A stretch of DNA of 55,899 nucleotides from Thermoguttaceae bacterium (GCA_029975295.1 JARKPK010000118.1:1-55899), one strand, 5' to 3'. Shown: positions 1-13,101, counted from the stretch's first letter. Notes: generated by a model not told the origin, from the sequence alone. Numbers and translations: made by a program.

Positions 1-165
1 CGTTGCGCAAACAGAGGCGTGCCGGTCGTTCGCCGCCGCTTGGACAAACACTGCATCAGAGCCGCGGAGCGACGACACGCCGAACCGATCTTTCAACGGT
101 CGGTTCGCCCCCCCTGCCCCTCGGGGTTCCCGAGGCCGTTCGTTCACCACAAGCGAGGAATGGGA

Positions 166-2136
166 ATGATGAACCGCATGAGCATCAACACGAAGATTCT
201 CTCTGTTCTCTTCATCTTGGGGCTAGTCGGCTCGGCCGGTTATGCCTTGTTCGCCTACCAGCGAGCTGAACGGCAAGTGCTGCAACGGGCCCGCGAAGAC
301 GCCGGCCAGCTATTACAACGATCGACCGAGATGTTCTTGGTGTCGACGAAGCGATTTCACGACGATTTTCAGCGGACTCGTCAAGATGAAGACGCCTGCA
401 AGACGGTATTGGCCGACTGGAACCGAACGATATTCGCCGTTGATCAGGCAGTGATCGCCGATTTCGGCACAGGCAAGCCGCGCGTTCGGTTGATTGGCGA
501 CAAAGAGATATTCGGCTATCAGCCGCTGGGCGGATCGAATACGCGGATTGAGAGCGACTTCGAGCGCGACGCCGCCCGGCGCTTGGCGGCGGGCCAATCT
601 GCTGTTGAGGTCGTCGAAGACGACTACCTGCGATTGGCCGTCCCGTTGCCTGCCCAGGCGCATCCCGGCTGCGCGGAATGCCACTATGCAACGGTCGAGG
701 GCCTGACCGCCGACATGAGCCGCCCGATGGTTTTGGGAACGCTCAACGCCTACATTCCCATGCACGACGAAATGGCCGCCGCACGGCAGGGCGTGTTGAT
801 CAGCACGCTGGGGATCGGGGCGGTGATCGTGGCGTTGATGACCGCCATTTTCTTCTTCGTCCGCCGAACGGTGATCCAGCCCGTGCTGCACTGCGTCGAC
901 AGCGCCCGTGCGCTGGCCGACCGCGACTTCAGCAAAAGGTGCTCTGTTCGCAACCGCGATGAAATCGGCCAAATGGCTGAAGCGATCAACCGCTCGATCG
1001 ACGCCACGCAGCGGGCCTTCGAAGAGATTGAAGAAGCCGCCCAGCGCGAACGTCTGCTTCAAGCCGAGCGCGAGGCCGAGCACCGCCGCGTAGCCGAGTT
1101 GGAGCGCGCCCGGCAAACCGAAGCGGCCGAAAAAGAGCGGGCGATCATCGAGGAACAGCGCCGCGCGGAACAGGCCCGAGCCGAGGAAGAGCGGCAGCGA
1201 GCCGAGGCCGAGAGGAAAGCCGCCCTGGAAGTCCGCCGCAAAGTCGATGCTCTGTTGAATGTGGTTGGAGCCGCGGCGCGCGGTGATTTGACGCACACCG
1301 TCAGCCGAGAAGGCGACGAACCGGTGGACGAGCTTGCCGGCGGCATCTCGTCGATGCTGCAAGACCTGGCGACGGTGATCGGCCAAGTGGCCGAAAGCGC
1401 CGCTCAGTTTACCGAAGGTTCGCGCGTCATCGCCGAGAACTCGCAGGCGCTGGCCGCCGGGGCGCAGTCTCAATCGTCGAGCGTGGAGGAAATGAGCGCC
1501 GCCATCGAGCAGTTGAGCCGATCGATCGACACAGTGAAGCTCAACGCGCAGGAAGCCGATCGCATGGCCAAGGAAACCAGTCGGCTGGCCGAAGACGGCG
1601 GGGCCGCCGTCCGCCGCTCGATCGAGTCGATGGAACTGATCCGCCAGTCGAGCACGCAAATCGCCGAGATCATTCAGGTGATCTCGCAAATCGCCGGACA
1701 AACCAACCTTTTGGCCCTAAACGCCGCCATTGAAGCCGCCCGCGCGGGCGAACACGGCATGGGGTTCGCCGTCGTGGCGGACGAAGTGCGCAAACTCGCC
1801 GAACGATCGAACCGAGCCGCCGCGGAGATCACGAAGCTCATTCGCGAATCGACGCAACGCGTGCAGGAAGGGGCCGAATTGAGTTCCGTCACCGGTGATG
1901 CGCTCCGCAAGATCATCACGGGCGTCGAGGGAACCGCCGCGAAGATCAGTGAAATCGCCTCGGCCACCGCCGAACAGGCCGTCAGCGCCCGCGAGTGCGC
2001 CGAAGCGATCAGCCGCGTCGCCGAGGTCACCGAACGCAATGCCGCCGGCAGCGAGGAGATGGCGTCGTCGAGCGAACAACTCGGCGCGCAGGCACTCGCG
2101 TTGCGGGAGCTGGTCAGCCGCTTCCATGTGAGCTAG
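166..2136 (+). CDS. Methyl-accepting chemotaxis protein with heme-binding sensor domain
   Basis: This is a transmembrane chemoreceptor of about 656 residues that would signal to CheA/CheW. The first membrane helix is at about residues 8-28. An extracytoplasmic domain follows and holds a CxxCH heme c motif (C169-A-E-C172-H173), as in the Tll0287/DUF3365 sensor family. The second helix is at about 210-235, then a HAMP region, a long Glu/Arg/Ala-rich coiled coil, and the MCP signalling hairpin at about 500-540, with the conserved [17 protein letters not shown] core. The frame is open upstream to 19, but GAGGAA at 155-160 favours the clustered ATGs at 166/169. No che genes are nearby. One covalent heme suggests redox or gas sensing; the ligand is inference. 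Confidence 0.9.
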   Translation: MMNRMSINTKILSVLFILGLVGSAGYALFAYQRAERQVLQRAREDAGQLLQRSTEMFLVSTKRFHDDFQRTRQDEDACKTVLADWNRTIFAVDQAVIADFGTGKPRVRLIGDKEIFGYQPLGGSNTRIESDFERDAARRLAAGQSAVEVVEDDYLRLAVPLPAQAHPGCAECHYATVEGLTADMSRPMVLGTLNAYIPMHDEMAAARQGVLISTLGIGAVIVALMTAIFFFVRRTVIQPVLHCVDSARALADRDFSKRCSVRNRDEIGQMAEAINRSIDATQRAFEEIEEAAQRERLLQAEREAEHRRVAELERARQTEAAEKERAIIEEQRRAEQARAEEERQRAEAERKAALEVRRKVDALLNVVGAAARGDLTHTVSREGDEPVDELAGGISSMLQDLATVIGQVAESAAQFTEGSRVIAENSQALAAGAQSQSSSVEEMSAAIEQLSRSIDTVKLNAQEADRMAKETSRLAEDGGAAVRRSIESMELIRQSSTQIAEIIQVISQIAGQTNLLALNAAIEAARAGEHGMGFAVVADEVRKLAERSNRAAAEITKLIRESTQRVQEGAELSSVTGDALRKIITGVEGTAAKISEIASATAEQAVSARECAEAISRVAEVTERNAAGSEEMASSSEQLGAQALALRELVSRFHVS

Positions 2137-2444
2137 CCGAATCGGCGTCGCTTCGTCGGTCAACACGGCAACAAGGCCGACTCTCATGACGGTTTGCCAA
2201 CGGCGGAGATCGCCAAGGAGCGAGCAATTCAGCCTCGCCCGGCGATCTCTCGCCGTTTTCGCTTCGCCGCCGGGTGCCCATCGAGCCGCTTGCAGGCGAC
2301 AGCCGAATCGGCCGAATCGCCGCGCCGTTCGATCGCCGGCAAAGCACCGCAATCGCCGAATCCCATTCTGTCCGCTGCCGCCTTGGCGGACGGCTGGTCT
2401 TGCCGCGTGGCTATTCCGATCATCCGGGCAAGAAACAAGCCCAT

Positions 2445-2466
2445 GCCCAGCCGAATTCGGCTGGGC
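2445..2466. repeat. Perfect 22-base palindrome centred on GAATTC
   Basis: The two 11-base halves are exact reverse complements (GCCCAGCCGAA and TTCGGCTGGGC). It lies about 310 bases after the chemoreceptor stop and about 115 bases beyond the 3' end of the YbaK-like gene. It could be a bidirectional transcription-end structure or a protein-binding site; there is no adjacent T run. Confidence 0.5.
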
Positions 2467-2550
2467 GGCCACGGTGCGCGAGCGGCTCGTGCGCTCCGCT
2501 CACAGCGGCCATCCCGGTTGCACGGCCCCACCTCGGCTTCATCCGATGCC

Positions 2551-2568
2551 GCGCCGCAACTGCGGCGC
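2551..2568 (-). terminator. Terminator-like hairpin after the YbaK-like gene
   Basis: GCGCCGC pairs with GCGGCGC around the loop AACT. The hairpin starts about 12 bases beyond the stop codon of the minus-strand YbaK-like gene. There is no clear U run, so intrinsic termination is only a suggestion. Confidence 0.4.
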
Positions 2569-2579
2569 CAACCGGATTA

Positions 2580-3059
2580 TCAGGCGTGGGCGGGCAGATG
2601 ATAGCTCAAGTCGGCTTCGATCGGACCGACCAGCCTTCGGAAATCGAGATAGGCCATCTGTATGGCCTCGTCGTGCGTGCCGGCATTGAAGGTTATGCTG
2701 TCGGCCGCAGCCAGTTCCGAGTCGGCATAGACCTTCATGCCATACAACTGGCCAAACGGCGGCATCGCACCAACCTCGCAGTCGGGGAAGGCGTCTTTGA
2801 ACTGCCGCTCCGTGGCCAGTTCCACGTCCCAGCGGCCCGTCACCTTCCGAAGCCGCTCGAGATAGAGCTTGCGATGCGCCGGAAGCACCACCATCGCCAA
2901 CTCGCCGCCCACGGTGGCCATTACGGTTTTCGCAAAGTTGCGGCCGCGCACATGGGCGGCAGCAGCCGTCTCTTGCGAGGTGAAGGCCGCCGGATGCTCG
3001 AGGACCGTGTAGGCCACCAAATTCTCATCCAAAAACTTCTTCAAACGTTTGGCAGGCAT
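2580..3059 (-). CDS. YbaK/EbsC-family aminoacyl-tRNA deacylase
   Basis: This is a 159-residue single-domain protein of the YbaK/ProX family, which hydrolyses mischarged aminoacyl-tRNA. The N-terminus (AKRLKKFLDENLVAYTVLEHP) and the later G-A-M-P-P-F-G stretch fit the fold. The frame is open to 3176, but the ATG at 3059 has AAGGAG about 8 bases upstream, which decides the start. Members with HPAAFTSQE-type N-termini are often annotated only as YbaK/prolyl-tRNA deacylase, so the exact substrate (Cys-, Ala- or other misacylated tRNA) cannot be read from sequence. It is transcribed in the same direction as the methyltransferase gene upstream, 223 bases away. Confidence 0.85.
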   Translation of the reverse strand: MPAKRLKKFLDENLVAYTVLEHPAAFTSQETAAAAHVRGRNFAKTVMATVGGELAMVVLPAHRKLYLERLRKVTGRWDVELATERQFKDAFPDCEVGAMPPFGQLYGMKVYADSELAAADSITFNAGTHDEAIQMAYLDFRRLVGPIEADLSYHLPAHA

Positions 3060-3175
3060 GGTCGCGGCTCCTTTCTGCCCAAGAAGAATCAGACGCGGGC
3101 GCAAACCACGCGGCAAAGCGCCCTTTCGACCAACGGCGCCGCCGGCGCCGGTTCTTCCCGCTTCAAAGCCCGACA

Positions 3176-3207
3176 ACAGCGGCGGCCTCGGTTCGGCCGC
3201 CCGCTGT
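3176..3207 (-). terminator. Hairpin downstream of the methyltransferase gene
   Basis: ACAGC-GGCGGCC pairs with GGCCGCC-(C)-GCTGT around a TCGGTTC loop, giving a 12-base-pair stem with one bulged base. It is about 75 bases past the stop at 3283 and before the YbaK-like start at 3059. There is no strong T tract. Confidence 0.4.
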
Positions 3208-3282
3208 CCGTGCCGCCTGAGCGGCCCGCCTCACCCCTCCTCCGATCGATTCTCACCGGCCATTGAGCCTTCGACCGACGCG

Positions 3283-4290
3283 CTAGGGCCCATCGTCGGG
3301 CGACGGCCCTTCCTCCGCCCTGCCCGTCATCGGAACAAAGAGAACGGAGGCAACCTCGAACCGCTGCACCGTTCCGTCGGCCGCCTTTTCAAACACGGTC
3401 AGTTGCTGCACGTTCCGCCCCACCGGAATGATCAATCGCCCGCCGACCGCCAGTTGTTCGATCAACGGTTGCGGCACGTGATCGGGGGCCGCCGTCACCA
3501 GAATCGCGTCGAAGGGCGCTTGCTCGGGCCACCCCTGGTAGCCGTCGCCGCACCGAACCGCAACATGAGAATAGCCCAACTCGTTCAAACGCCTTTGGGC
3601 GGTCAGAGCAAGCGGCTCGATGATCTCGATACTGAAAACGGAACCGCACACCTCGGCCAGCACGGCCGCCTGATAGCCCGATCCGGTGCCGATTTCCAAC
3701 ACCTTGCTCTCGGGCCCAAGATTGGCCCACTGCGTCATCAGGGCCACGATGTACGGCTGCGAAATCGTTTGACCGTGCTCGATCGGCAACGCGCGATCGG
3801 CGTAGGCCAGCGATTGCACGTCGTTGGGCACGAACAAATGCCGCGGCACCTTCTCCATGGCCGCCAACACCCGGGCGTCGGCAATGTCGCGACGGCGAAG
3901 CTGTTGCTCGACCATCGCGCGGCGAACGTGGGCAAATCGATCAATCTGCGGCACTTTGGGGTTCTCCGGCTGAGTTCCGAGGGCATCTGCCGCATTGCGA
4001 GCGATCTTGCCGCCGGCCTGAGCAGGCTGCCAAGCGGAATTGGCGCGCTTGCCAGATTCGGCCCGGCCGCGCCGCTGGTTTTCCGCCGCCTGTTGCGCAT
4101 CGCCACCTGCAGCGCCAACGTACGACTGACCGGAATCACCGTTCGAACTGGCCGATTCGTCCGCCCTCTGGCGGTCGGTGGGCCACAGAAGCGCTGCCAA
4201 AAGCACCAGCCCCAACCAAATCGCTACCGCAGCCGCCCAACTGACGTTTCGCAGCCACGGCGCACCCGACGAGCAGCGTCTGCCGACCAT
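3283..4290 (-). CDS. pcm: Protein-L-isoaspartate O-methyltransferase with N-terminal membrane anchor
   Basis: This enzyme repairs isoaspartyl residues by SAM-dependent methylation. The catalytic domain occupies about residues 118-320 of 335. It includes the family start (MVEQQLRRRDI, VPRHLFVP) and the SAM-binding LEIGTGSGYQAAVL at about 197-210. Unlike the usual ~210-residue cytosolic enzyme, it has a hydrophobic segment at about 16-36 and a polar linker of about 80 residues. Basic residues precede and acidic residues follow the helix, which predicts N-in/C-out topology. The ATG at 4290 is preceded by GGGAG at 7 bases. An internal ATG at 3915 would give a standard-length enzyme, so a cytosolic product is possible. 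Confidence 0.88.
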   Translation of the reverse strand: MVGRRCSSGAPWLRNVSWAAAVAIWLGLVLLAALLWPTDRQRADESASSNGDSGQSYVGAAGGDAQQAAENQRRGRAESGKRANSAWQPAQAGGKIARNAADALGTQPENPKVPQIDRFAHVRRAMVEQQLRRRDIADARVLAAMEKVPRHLFVPNDVQSLAYADRALPIEHGQTISQPYIVALMTQWANLGPESKVLEIGTGSGYQAAVLAEVCGSVFSIEIIEPLALTAQRRLNELGYSHVAVRCGDGYQGWPEQAPFDAILVTAAPDHVPQPLIEQLAVGGRLIIPVGRNVQQLTVFEKAADGTVQRFEVASVLFVPMTGRAEEGPSPDDGP

Positions 4291-5670
4291 GGCTTTGCTC
4301 CCAGCAAAAAAAACGGTCCTACCGTGCAGCGCAGTCGCCGAAAGAACCTGCCGAATCCCATGCGCTCGCTCAATTTCGTCGCGCAGAAGAGCATTGAATC
4401 TGCGACCAGTCGTCGGCCCGTTCGGCCAACCGCACCGTAAGAAAGTCCGCAGACCCTATCCCGCATTACGGAAAACCACGCCGGTTGCCTGAGAACGATG
4501 CGGCATCTCCAAACATAAGATTGTCAAGCCTGTGCCGGCCAGGGTCAACCCCCCGTTAGAAGCAACAGCCCGTTCTGCTGCGTTGGTTGCCAGACTACAA
4601 GTCGCGCAGCAACCAGCCAATTCTCCCTTATGCAAGTCGTCTTCACCGAAAACCGCCTTGGCAAAATCGCCGGCACAGCGACGCCTCTGCAACGTCAGCG
4701 TCAAACGGCCGCCTCTGCATCTTCGTTTTGCCAAGGCCGCAACTTGATTGCGATAGCGTGCCGCCGCCCTTCACAAGCATCACAGCCGAATGACTGGCCG
4801 AGCAAACCCTCTCTTTGTTGATGTGCAGGCAGCCGCCCGCCCCGTAACGCAGGAGAAGCTGTCGGCTCCGCGATTCTTCCCAGTGCCGTGGCAGACCGCT
4901 GCCCCGAGCCAATCTGTTGGCCGATGGCCTGATCACAATCGAGCGCTGCCGCATCGGTTGGCGGAGAATTGAATCAGATCAAGCTGTCAAAACTCAAGAA
5001 GTAAGGCGTTTCGAAGGATTCGTCGTGCGTTGGGCCGCAGCCGCGGAGCCTTCGAACGTGGGAGCATTCCACTGTCCATCTCGCCGAACTTCAGCGGCAA
5101 CGCTGCTGATGACGGTTTCGCGTTGAACATGGCGAGCGGCTTGGCATTCATGGTTTTGAGAATGCGATGGTTCTCGGCAGACAACACGCAATTTCATGCG
5201 AGAAATCGGAGACCACGATCGGCGAGAAGCCGCAATTGGGCGGCGTCGGTCTGCGGCCCCGGCGACGTCGGCCCGGCGAACCCGAGCCGCCATTTTGCCC
5301 CCCGGCCTCATGGGGTCCTCATCTGCCGGATCATCGGCAAAACAGCAGCGGCAACTTGTGGAACGGCCGTTGGTGCGATACATTGTTCTTTTCTTTGCGG
5401 GTCGGGAGGCGGGCCGGCGCCGATCCGAGTCCAACAAAGTCTCTATCATTCCCAGCAGCGCCCGCGTGCGACGCTTTGGCGCGGCCCAGTGTTTGTTGAG
5501 ACTTCAGAGAACAACGCCCTAGGGCCGATAAGGCGGAGACCGGCTCACACTCAACCGCAGTCGATGTCGAGAATGCGTTGTTTTTCTGAGTGTCAGCGAT
5601 CGGCGGGAAGACTCCGCTGCGATGCGGTCGCGACTGATGGTCCGAGTCTAATGAGTTGAGGAGAAAGCTC
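4291..5670. other. 1.4-kb divergent intergenic region, no gene recognised
   Basis: The region lies between the divergent pcm and nifJ starts and must carry both promoters. Open frames in it (for example 5030-5659) are Arg/Pro-rich and lack protein-like character. I saw no tRNA fold, riboswitch core or convincing -35/-10 pair. A TTGACA hexamer on the minus strand near 4520 has no matching -10. Confidence 0.5.
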
Positions 5671-9272
<3,602 letters not shown>

Positions 9273-9273
<1 letters not shown>

Positions 9274-10280
9274 TGAGCGTGAATCTTTCGTCCAAGTACC
9301 TCGGGCTTCCGCTGAAGAACCCGGTCGTCATCGCCGCGTCTCCGCTGACCGCGAAGATCGAATGGCTGCAACGCCTCGAGTCGGTCGGCGCGGCCGCCGT
9401 CGTGCTTCCTTCGCTGTTCCAAGAGCAGATCGAGCACGACACCGAGCAACTGACGCGCGTCCATGAAACGGGCGCCGACAGCTTTGCCGAAGCGCTGACC
9501 TACTTCCCCGAACCGCAAGACTATCGCACCGGGCCCGACACCTACATCGAGCTGCTCGAATCGGCGAAGAAGGCGGTCAAGATTCCCGTCATCGCCAGCC
9601 TCAACGGCACCGAAAAAGGCGGCTGGGTTCGCTATGCGAAGATGATGCAGGACGCCGGGGCCGACGCCCTGGAACTGAACGTGTACTACGTGGCCGCCGA
9701 CATCAGCATGAGCGGGGCCGACGTCGAAAAGCAGTACCTCGAACTGGTCTCCGAAGTGCGGAAGTCCGTTTCGATCCCGCTGGCGGTGAAGATTGGGCCG
9801 TATTTCTCGTCGGTCGGCCACTTCTGCCGGCAATTGGCCGGCGCAGGCGCGGACGGCCTGGTCCTGTTCAACCGCTTCCTCCAGCCCGACATCGATCTGG
9901 AAACCCTGGAGACCGACTCGCGATTGATCCTCAGCGATCCGTTCGAATTGCTCCTGCCGCTCCGCTGGACCGCCATCTTGCACGGCCGAGTGAACCTGTC
10001 GTTGGCCATCACTAGCGGCATCCACGACGTGGAAGGATTGATCAAAGCCCTGCTCGTCGGCGCCGATGTCGGCATGATCGCTTCGGTGATCTACAATGAA
10101 GGGTTCGACTTCGTCACCAAAATGATCGATGGCCTGCGCGACTGGTTGACTCAGCGCGAGTACGAGTCGGTCGAGCAGCTCAAGGGAAGCATGGACCAAG
10201 AGAATTGCCCGGACCCCGAGGCCTTCGCCCGCGGCAATTACATGAAGGCGTTGGTCAGCTACACCAGCAAACCGATCTAA
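9273..10280 (+). CDS. Dihydroorotate dehydrogenase-like flavoprotein
   Basis: This is a 335-residue FMN-binding TIM barrel related to dihydroorotate dehydrogenase and the PreA subunit. The opening (LSSKYLGLPLKNPVVIAASPLT) and the phosphate-binding end (AITSGIHDVEGLIKALLVGADVGMIAS) fit the family. In the position where pyrimidine-pathway enzymes have an N-x-S-C-P-N type segment with the catalytic Cys or Ser, this protein reads ELNVYYVAADI. It is therefore probably not a functional PyrD. It starts inside the nifJ stop codon (ATG at 9273) and is likely co-translated. A redox role linked to the oxidoreductase is an inference from this coupling. No Fe-S or NAD-binding segment is fused to it. Confidence 0.85.
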
Positions 10281-10297
10281 TCGCCGTGAACGCTGCA

Positions 10298-10336
10298 AGC
10301 GGAGTGGCGCCCGGTTCGCGCCGCCGCCACTCCGCT
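10298..10336 (+). terminator. Strong hairpin after the nifJ operon
   Basis: AGCGGAGTGGCG (10298-10309) and CGCCACTCCGCT (10325-10336) are perfect 12-base complements around a 15-base GC-rich loop. The hairpin begins 17 bases after the stop at 10280. It lacks a long T run, but its position suits transcript ending or 3'-end protection. Confidence 0.6.
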
Positions 10337-10498
10337 CGAGCTTCGTTTCGCCTCGGTGGCGTTGATACTCCGGCAGTCGTTCCGTGCGACTCGCGTCGCC
10401 GTCCTTGCCGTCGCGTCAACTGCGTTTTGCCGCGAATCGGTCGGCGTCTGAATGCAACAATCGGCGCTCGCCTCAGCGCCGACGTTGCTCCCTTCCGG

Positions 10499-10504
10499 TA
10501 TAAT
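10499..10504 (+). promoter_or_regulatory. Candidate -10 box for uvrC
   Basis: A perfect TATAAT lies 33 bases before the chosen uvrC start at 10538. I see no good -35 hexamer at 16-18 bases, so this is only a candidate. Confidence 0.35.
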
Positions 10505-10537
10505 GCGGTAGCCCGCATGCAACGGAAGCGCCGCGTT

Positions 10538-12121
10538 ATGGCCCAGCGAAAAAAGCCCGATCGCAACGTTCGTCGGCCGAGGCCGATCGGCCCGCCTGCT
10601 GCCCGTCTTTCGGCGAACGACGATTCCCAGGCCGCGACGGCATCGGCCGCTCAGCCATTTGCCCCGGCGCCGGCCGCCGCGCAACCCGAGCCGACCGCGC
10701 CGGCGGATTCGGCCGATGCGACCGATTCGGCCCACTCGACTGAGCCGGCTGATTCGACCAAGCCGGCCGACTCGGATGAATCAGCCGAGTCGGCGGATCT
10801 GGCCGCTCTGCCGAGCGATCACCGCGAAGCCGCGGAAAAGGTTCGCGGCTTTCCCCATGCGCCCGGCGTCTATCTGATGAAAGACGGGCAAGGCCGCGTC
10901 ATCTACGTCGGCAAGGCGAAGGATCTGAGGGCTCGGGCGGGCAGCTATTTCCTCAAAGCGGCGTTGGTCGATCCGCGCACGGCCGGCTGGGTGCGCGAAA
11001 TCCGCGACATCGACTATCTGCCGGCGGAAAGCGAGATCGACGCCCTGTTGATGGAAGCGCGTTTGATCAAGGACATTCTGCCCAAGTACAACCGCGATCT
11101 CCGCGACGACAAGACCTTCCCGTACTTGGAGGTCTGGACGCGCGAAGACTACCCTCGCGTACGGTTCACACGCACTCCACAGCCGAGCGGCACGCGGCTG
11201 TTCGGGCCGTTCACCAATCCGCGGCAATTGCGCGGCGCGATTCAGGTGTTGCAGAAGATTTTCCGTTTTCGCACGTGCGAATTGGAGATCGACGCAGAGA
11301 ACGCCCGCTGGCGGTGGTTTCGGCCCTGCTTGCTCCACGCCATTGAACAATGTGCGGCCCCGTGCAACCTGCGGATCAGCAAAGAGGAATACCGAGCGAG
11401 CATCCAACGCTTGATCGCCGTACTGGAAGGCCGCAAAAGCCAACTGCTGGGCGAAATGCGATCACAGATGGCCGAAGCCTCTCGATCGTTGCGATTCGAG
11501 GAGGCGGCGAGGCTCCGCGATGAACTGGCATTGTTGGAAACGCTCGACCAGCGCGGCCGCCTCACGAAACACGTCCAACCCGAGGTCTTTCCCATCGAAC
11601 CGAAAAAGGGCCTCGTCGCGTTGCAAAAGGCGATGGCGCTGCCCGACGCGCCGCGAGTCATCGAGGGCGTTGATATTGCGCACACAGCCGGGACCGAAGC
11701 GGTCGGCGCGGTGGTGCAGTTCATCGACGGGCTGCCGTTCAAACCCGGATATCGCCGGTTCCGCCTTCGCACCGCGACCGGCGGCGACGACTATGCCGCC
11801 ATCGGCGAGGTGGTCGCGCGCCGCTTTGGATCTGCGTCAGACAACGACGCGCCGCTCCCCGACGTGCTGCTGATCGACGGCGGACGCGGACAGCTCGGGG
11901 CCGCCTTGGGGGCGTTGGCGCGTGTTCCGCATCGGCCGGCGGTAGTGATTGCGTTAGCCAAGCGCGAGGAATTGATTGTGTTGCCCGATCGCGACGAACC
12001 GCTGCGATTGAGCCGGCGGCACTTCGCCCTGCGTTTGTTGCAATACGTGCGCGACGAAGCGCACCGTTTCGCTCAACATTATCATCATATCCTGCGCCGC
12101 CGCAGCGCCTTGGGCGATTGA
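10538..12121 (+). CDS. uvrC: UvrC-like excinuclease subunit lacking the C-terminal HhH domain
   Basis: This is the dual-incision nuclease of nucleotide excision repair. Domains in order: a low-complexity Ala/Asp/Ser/Pro N-terminus of about 95 residues; GIY-YIG at about 105-185 (GVYLMKDGQGRVIYVGKAKDLR); a Cys-containing middle (CLLHAIEQCAAPC); a UVR motif at about 312-345 (LRFEEAARLRDELALLE); and the RNase H-like nuclease (GVDIAH, LIDGGRGQL, VRDEAHRFAQHYH). The 527-residue chain ends right after the last motif, so the tandem helix-hairpin-helix DNA-binding end of canonical UvrC (about 600 residues) is absent. No HhH is visible in other frames downstream. ATG 10538 has GGAAG nine bases upstream; ATG 10517 is the alternative. 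Confidence 0.88.
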   Translation: MAQRKKPDRNVRRPRPIGPPAARLSANDDSQAATASAAQPFAPAPAAAQPEPTAPADSADATDSAHSTEPADSTKPADSDESAESADLAALPSDHREAAEKVRGFPHAPGVYLMKDGQGRVIYVGKAKDLRARAGSYFLKAALVDPRTAGWVREIRDIDYLPAESEIDALLMEARLIKDILPKYNRDLRDDKTFPYLEVWTREDYPRVRFTRTPQPSGTRLFGPFTNPRQLRGAIQVLQKIFRFRTCELEIDAENARWRWFRPCLLHAIEQCAAPCNLRISKEEYRASIQRLIAVLEGRKSQLLGEMRSQMAEASRSLRFEEAARLRDELALLETLDQRGRLTKHVQPEVFPIEPKKGLVALQKAMALPDAPRVIEGVDIAHTAGTEAVGAVVQFIDGLPFKPGYRRFRLRTATGGDDYAAIGEVVARRFGSASDNDAPLPDVLLIDGGRGQLGAALGALARVPHRPAVVIALAKREELIVLPDRDEPLRLSRRHFALRLLQYVRDEAHRFAQHYHHILRRRSALGD

Positions 12122-12390
12122 CGCTCCAGACGGCTGCGATAGCCGGTGGGGCCGCGTCGGGCTCAACCGGATCGGGGCGGCCCACCCCCGCGGGTCACCC
12201 AAGCGGGGAAGAATCCGTCGCCGGGGGTTTGAAAAACGCCGGGCCGAGGCTTAGGATAATAGTTTCCGCAAGGGACGCGCGGCGGCCGGTTTCGTAGCGT
12301 TGCGGCCGCTTCGAAACAACAAGCCGTCGCGCCGGAGGCTGCGGTTATTGGGGCAGTCGCGAATCCATTGTTGAACGAACCGGAATCGAT

Positions 12391-13032
12391 ATGCCAAGCG
12401 GAACTCTCACAGCAGCCGCGTTGCGGGTGATTAAGTTGTTGGTCGGCAATCGGCCGCAAACCGTTGCCGAGCTGATGCAGGCCACCGGCGTTACCCGCAC
12501 GGCCGTGACGGAACAGCTCAACGAGTTGGTGGCCGCCGGGTTCGTCGAGCGGACAATCGAGCGGTTGCCCGGCCGCGGCCGACCACGGCACCTCTTTGCC
12601 GCCACCGAAGCGGCGATGGTCTTGCTGTTCGCGGCCAACCAACGCATCATCATCCCGGCGATTTGGTCGGCGGTTCGCGAGGCGGGCGGCGATTCGCTGG
12701 TTCGCCGAGTGCTCGACCGCGTCACCGAAAACCTGGTCGAGCACTACTCCCGGCAGGTCCGCGCCAACGATCCGGCGGAGAGACTTCGGCAGCTTGTCGA
12801 TATCTTGAATCAGGAGGGGGCGTTGATCGATGTGGTCGAGCACGACGGCGAATTGCTGATTCATCGCCGCAGTTGCCCCTTCTACAACATTTCCGACGAA
12901 CACCTTGCCGTGTGCGGCGTGGACATGGGGCTGATGTCTCGTGTCGTCGGCTGGCCGGTGCATCGCGTCGCCTGCCGCCACGACGGAGATCCGTGCTGCA
13001 CGTTCGCCCTGAGCGAGCAGAACGGCCGCTGA
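12391..13032 (+). CDS. SufR-like winged-helix regulator with cysteine-rich C-terminus
   Basis: This is a 213-residue transcription regulator of the COG2345/SufR type. Residues 5-70 form a winged helix (QTVAELMQATGVTRTAVTEQLNELVAAGFVE followed by the wing with GRGRPRH). The C-terminal half carries C162, C175, C195, C202 and C203, the first pair spaced C-x12-C. SufR proteins use such cysteines to bind a 4Fe-4S cluster and repress iron-sulfur assembly genes, so redox or iron sensing is a reasonable inference. No suf genes are in the window. The downstream neighbour (70 bases) is an octaheme cytochrome, a possible target. The ribosome-binding site is weak (GGA at about 6 bases). Confidence 0.82.
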   Translation: MPSGTLTAAALRVIKLLVGNRPQTVAELMQATGVTRTAVTEQLNELVAAGFVERTIERLPGRGRPRHLFAATEAAMVLLFAANQRIIIPAIWSAVREAGGDSLVRRVLDRVTENLVEHYSRQVRANDPAERLRQLVDILNQEGALIDVVEHDGELLIHRRSCPFYNISDEHLAVCGVDMGLMSRVVGWPVHRVACRHDGDPCCTFALSEQNGR

Positions 13033-13101
13033 ATCGGCCCGCACAATGAGAAAAGCGGCCGCCTTGCCGGCGCAATGGCAATTGGGTAGGCGCACTGCAT
13101 A

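Larger units (their letters stand above)
2137..2579. other. Gap between convergent genes, no gene seen
   Basis: The gap separates the chemoreceptor (+) from the YbaK-like gene (-). Open frames here have no recognisable protein character. It holds a perfect 22-base palindrome (2445-2466) and a GC-rich hairpin (2551-2568), both listed separately. Confidence 0.6.

Noticed and set aside
312-1701. Long minus-strand frames opposite the chemoreceptor
   Set aside because: They mirror the real plus-strand gene and show no family motifs.
4515-4535. TTGACA and a sigma-54-like GGCAC motif on the minus strand
   Set aside because: No matching -10 at proper spacing, and the GG/GC spacing of sigma-54 promoters is not met.
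5030-5659. 209-residue open frame upstream of nifJ
   Set aside because: Arg/Pro/Ser-rich content with no domain, no ribosome-binding site and no protein-like hydrophobic pattern; typical of a GC-rich non-coding frame.
13093-13101. CATAAT near the octaheme gene start as a -10 box
   Set aside because: It lies directly against the ATG at 13102, leaving no room for a transcript leader.
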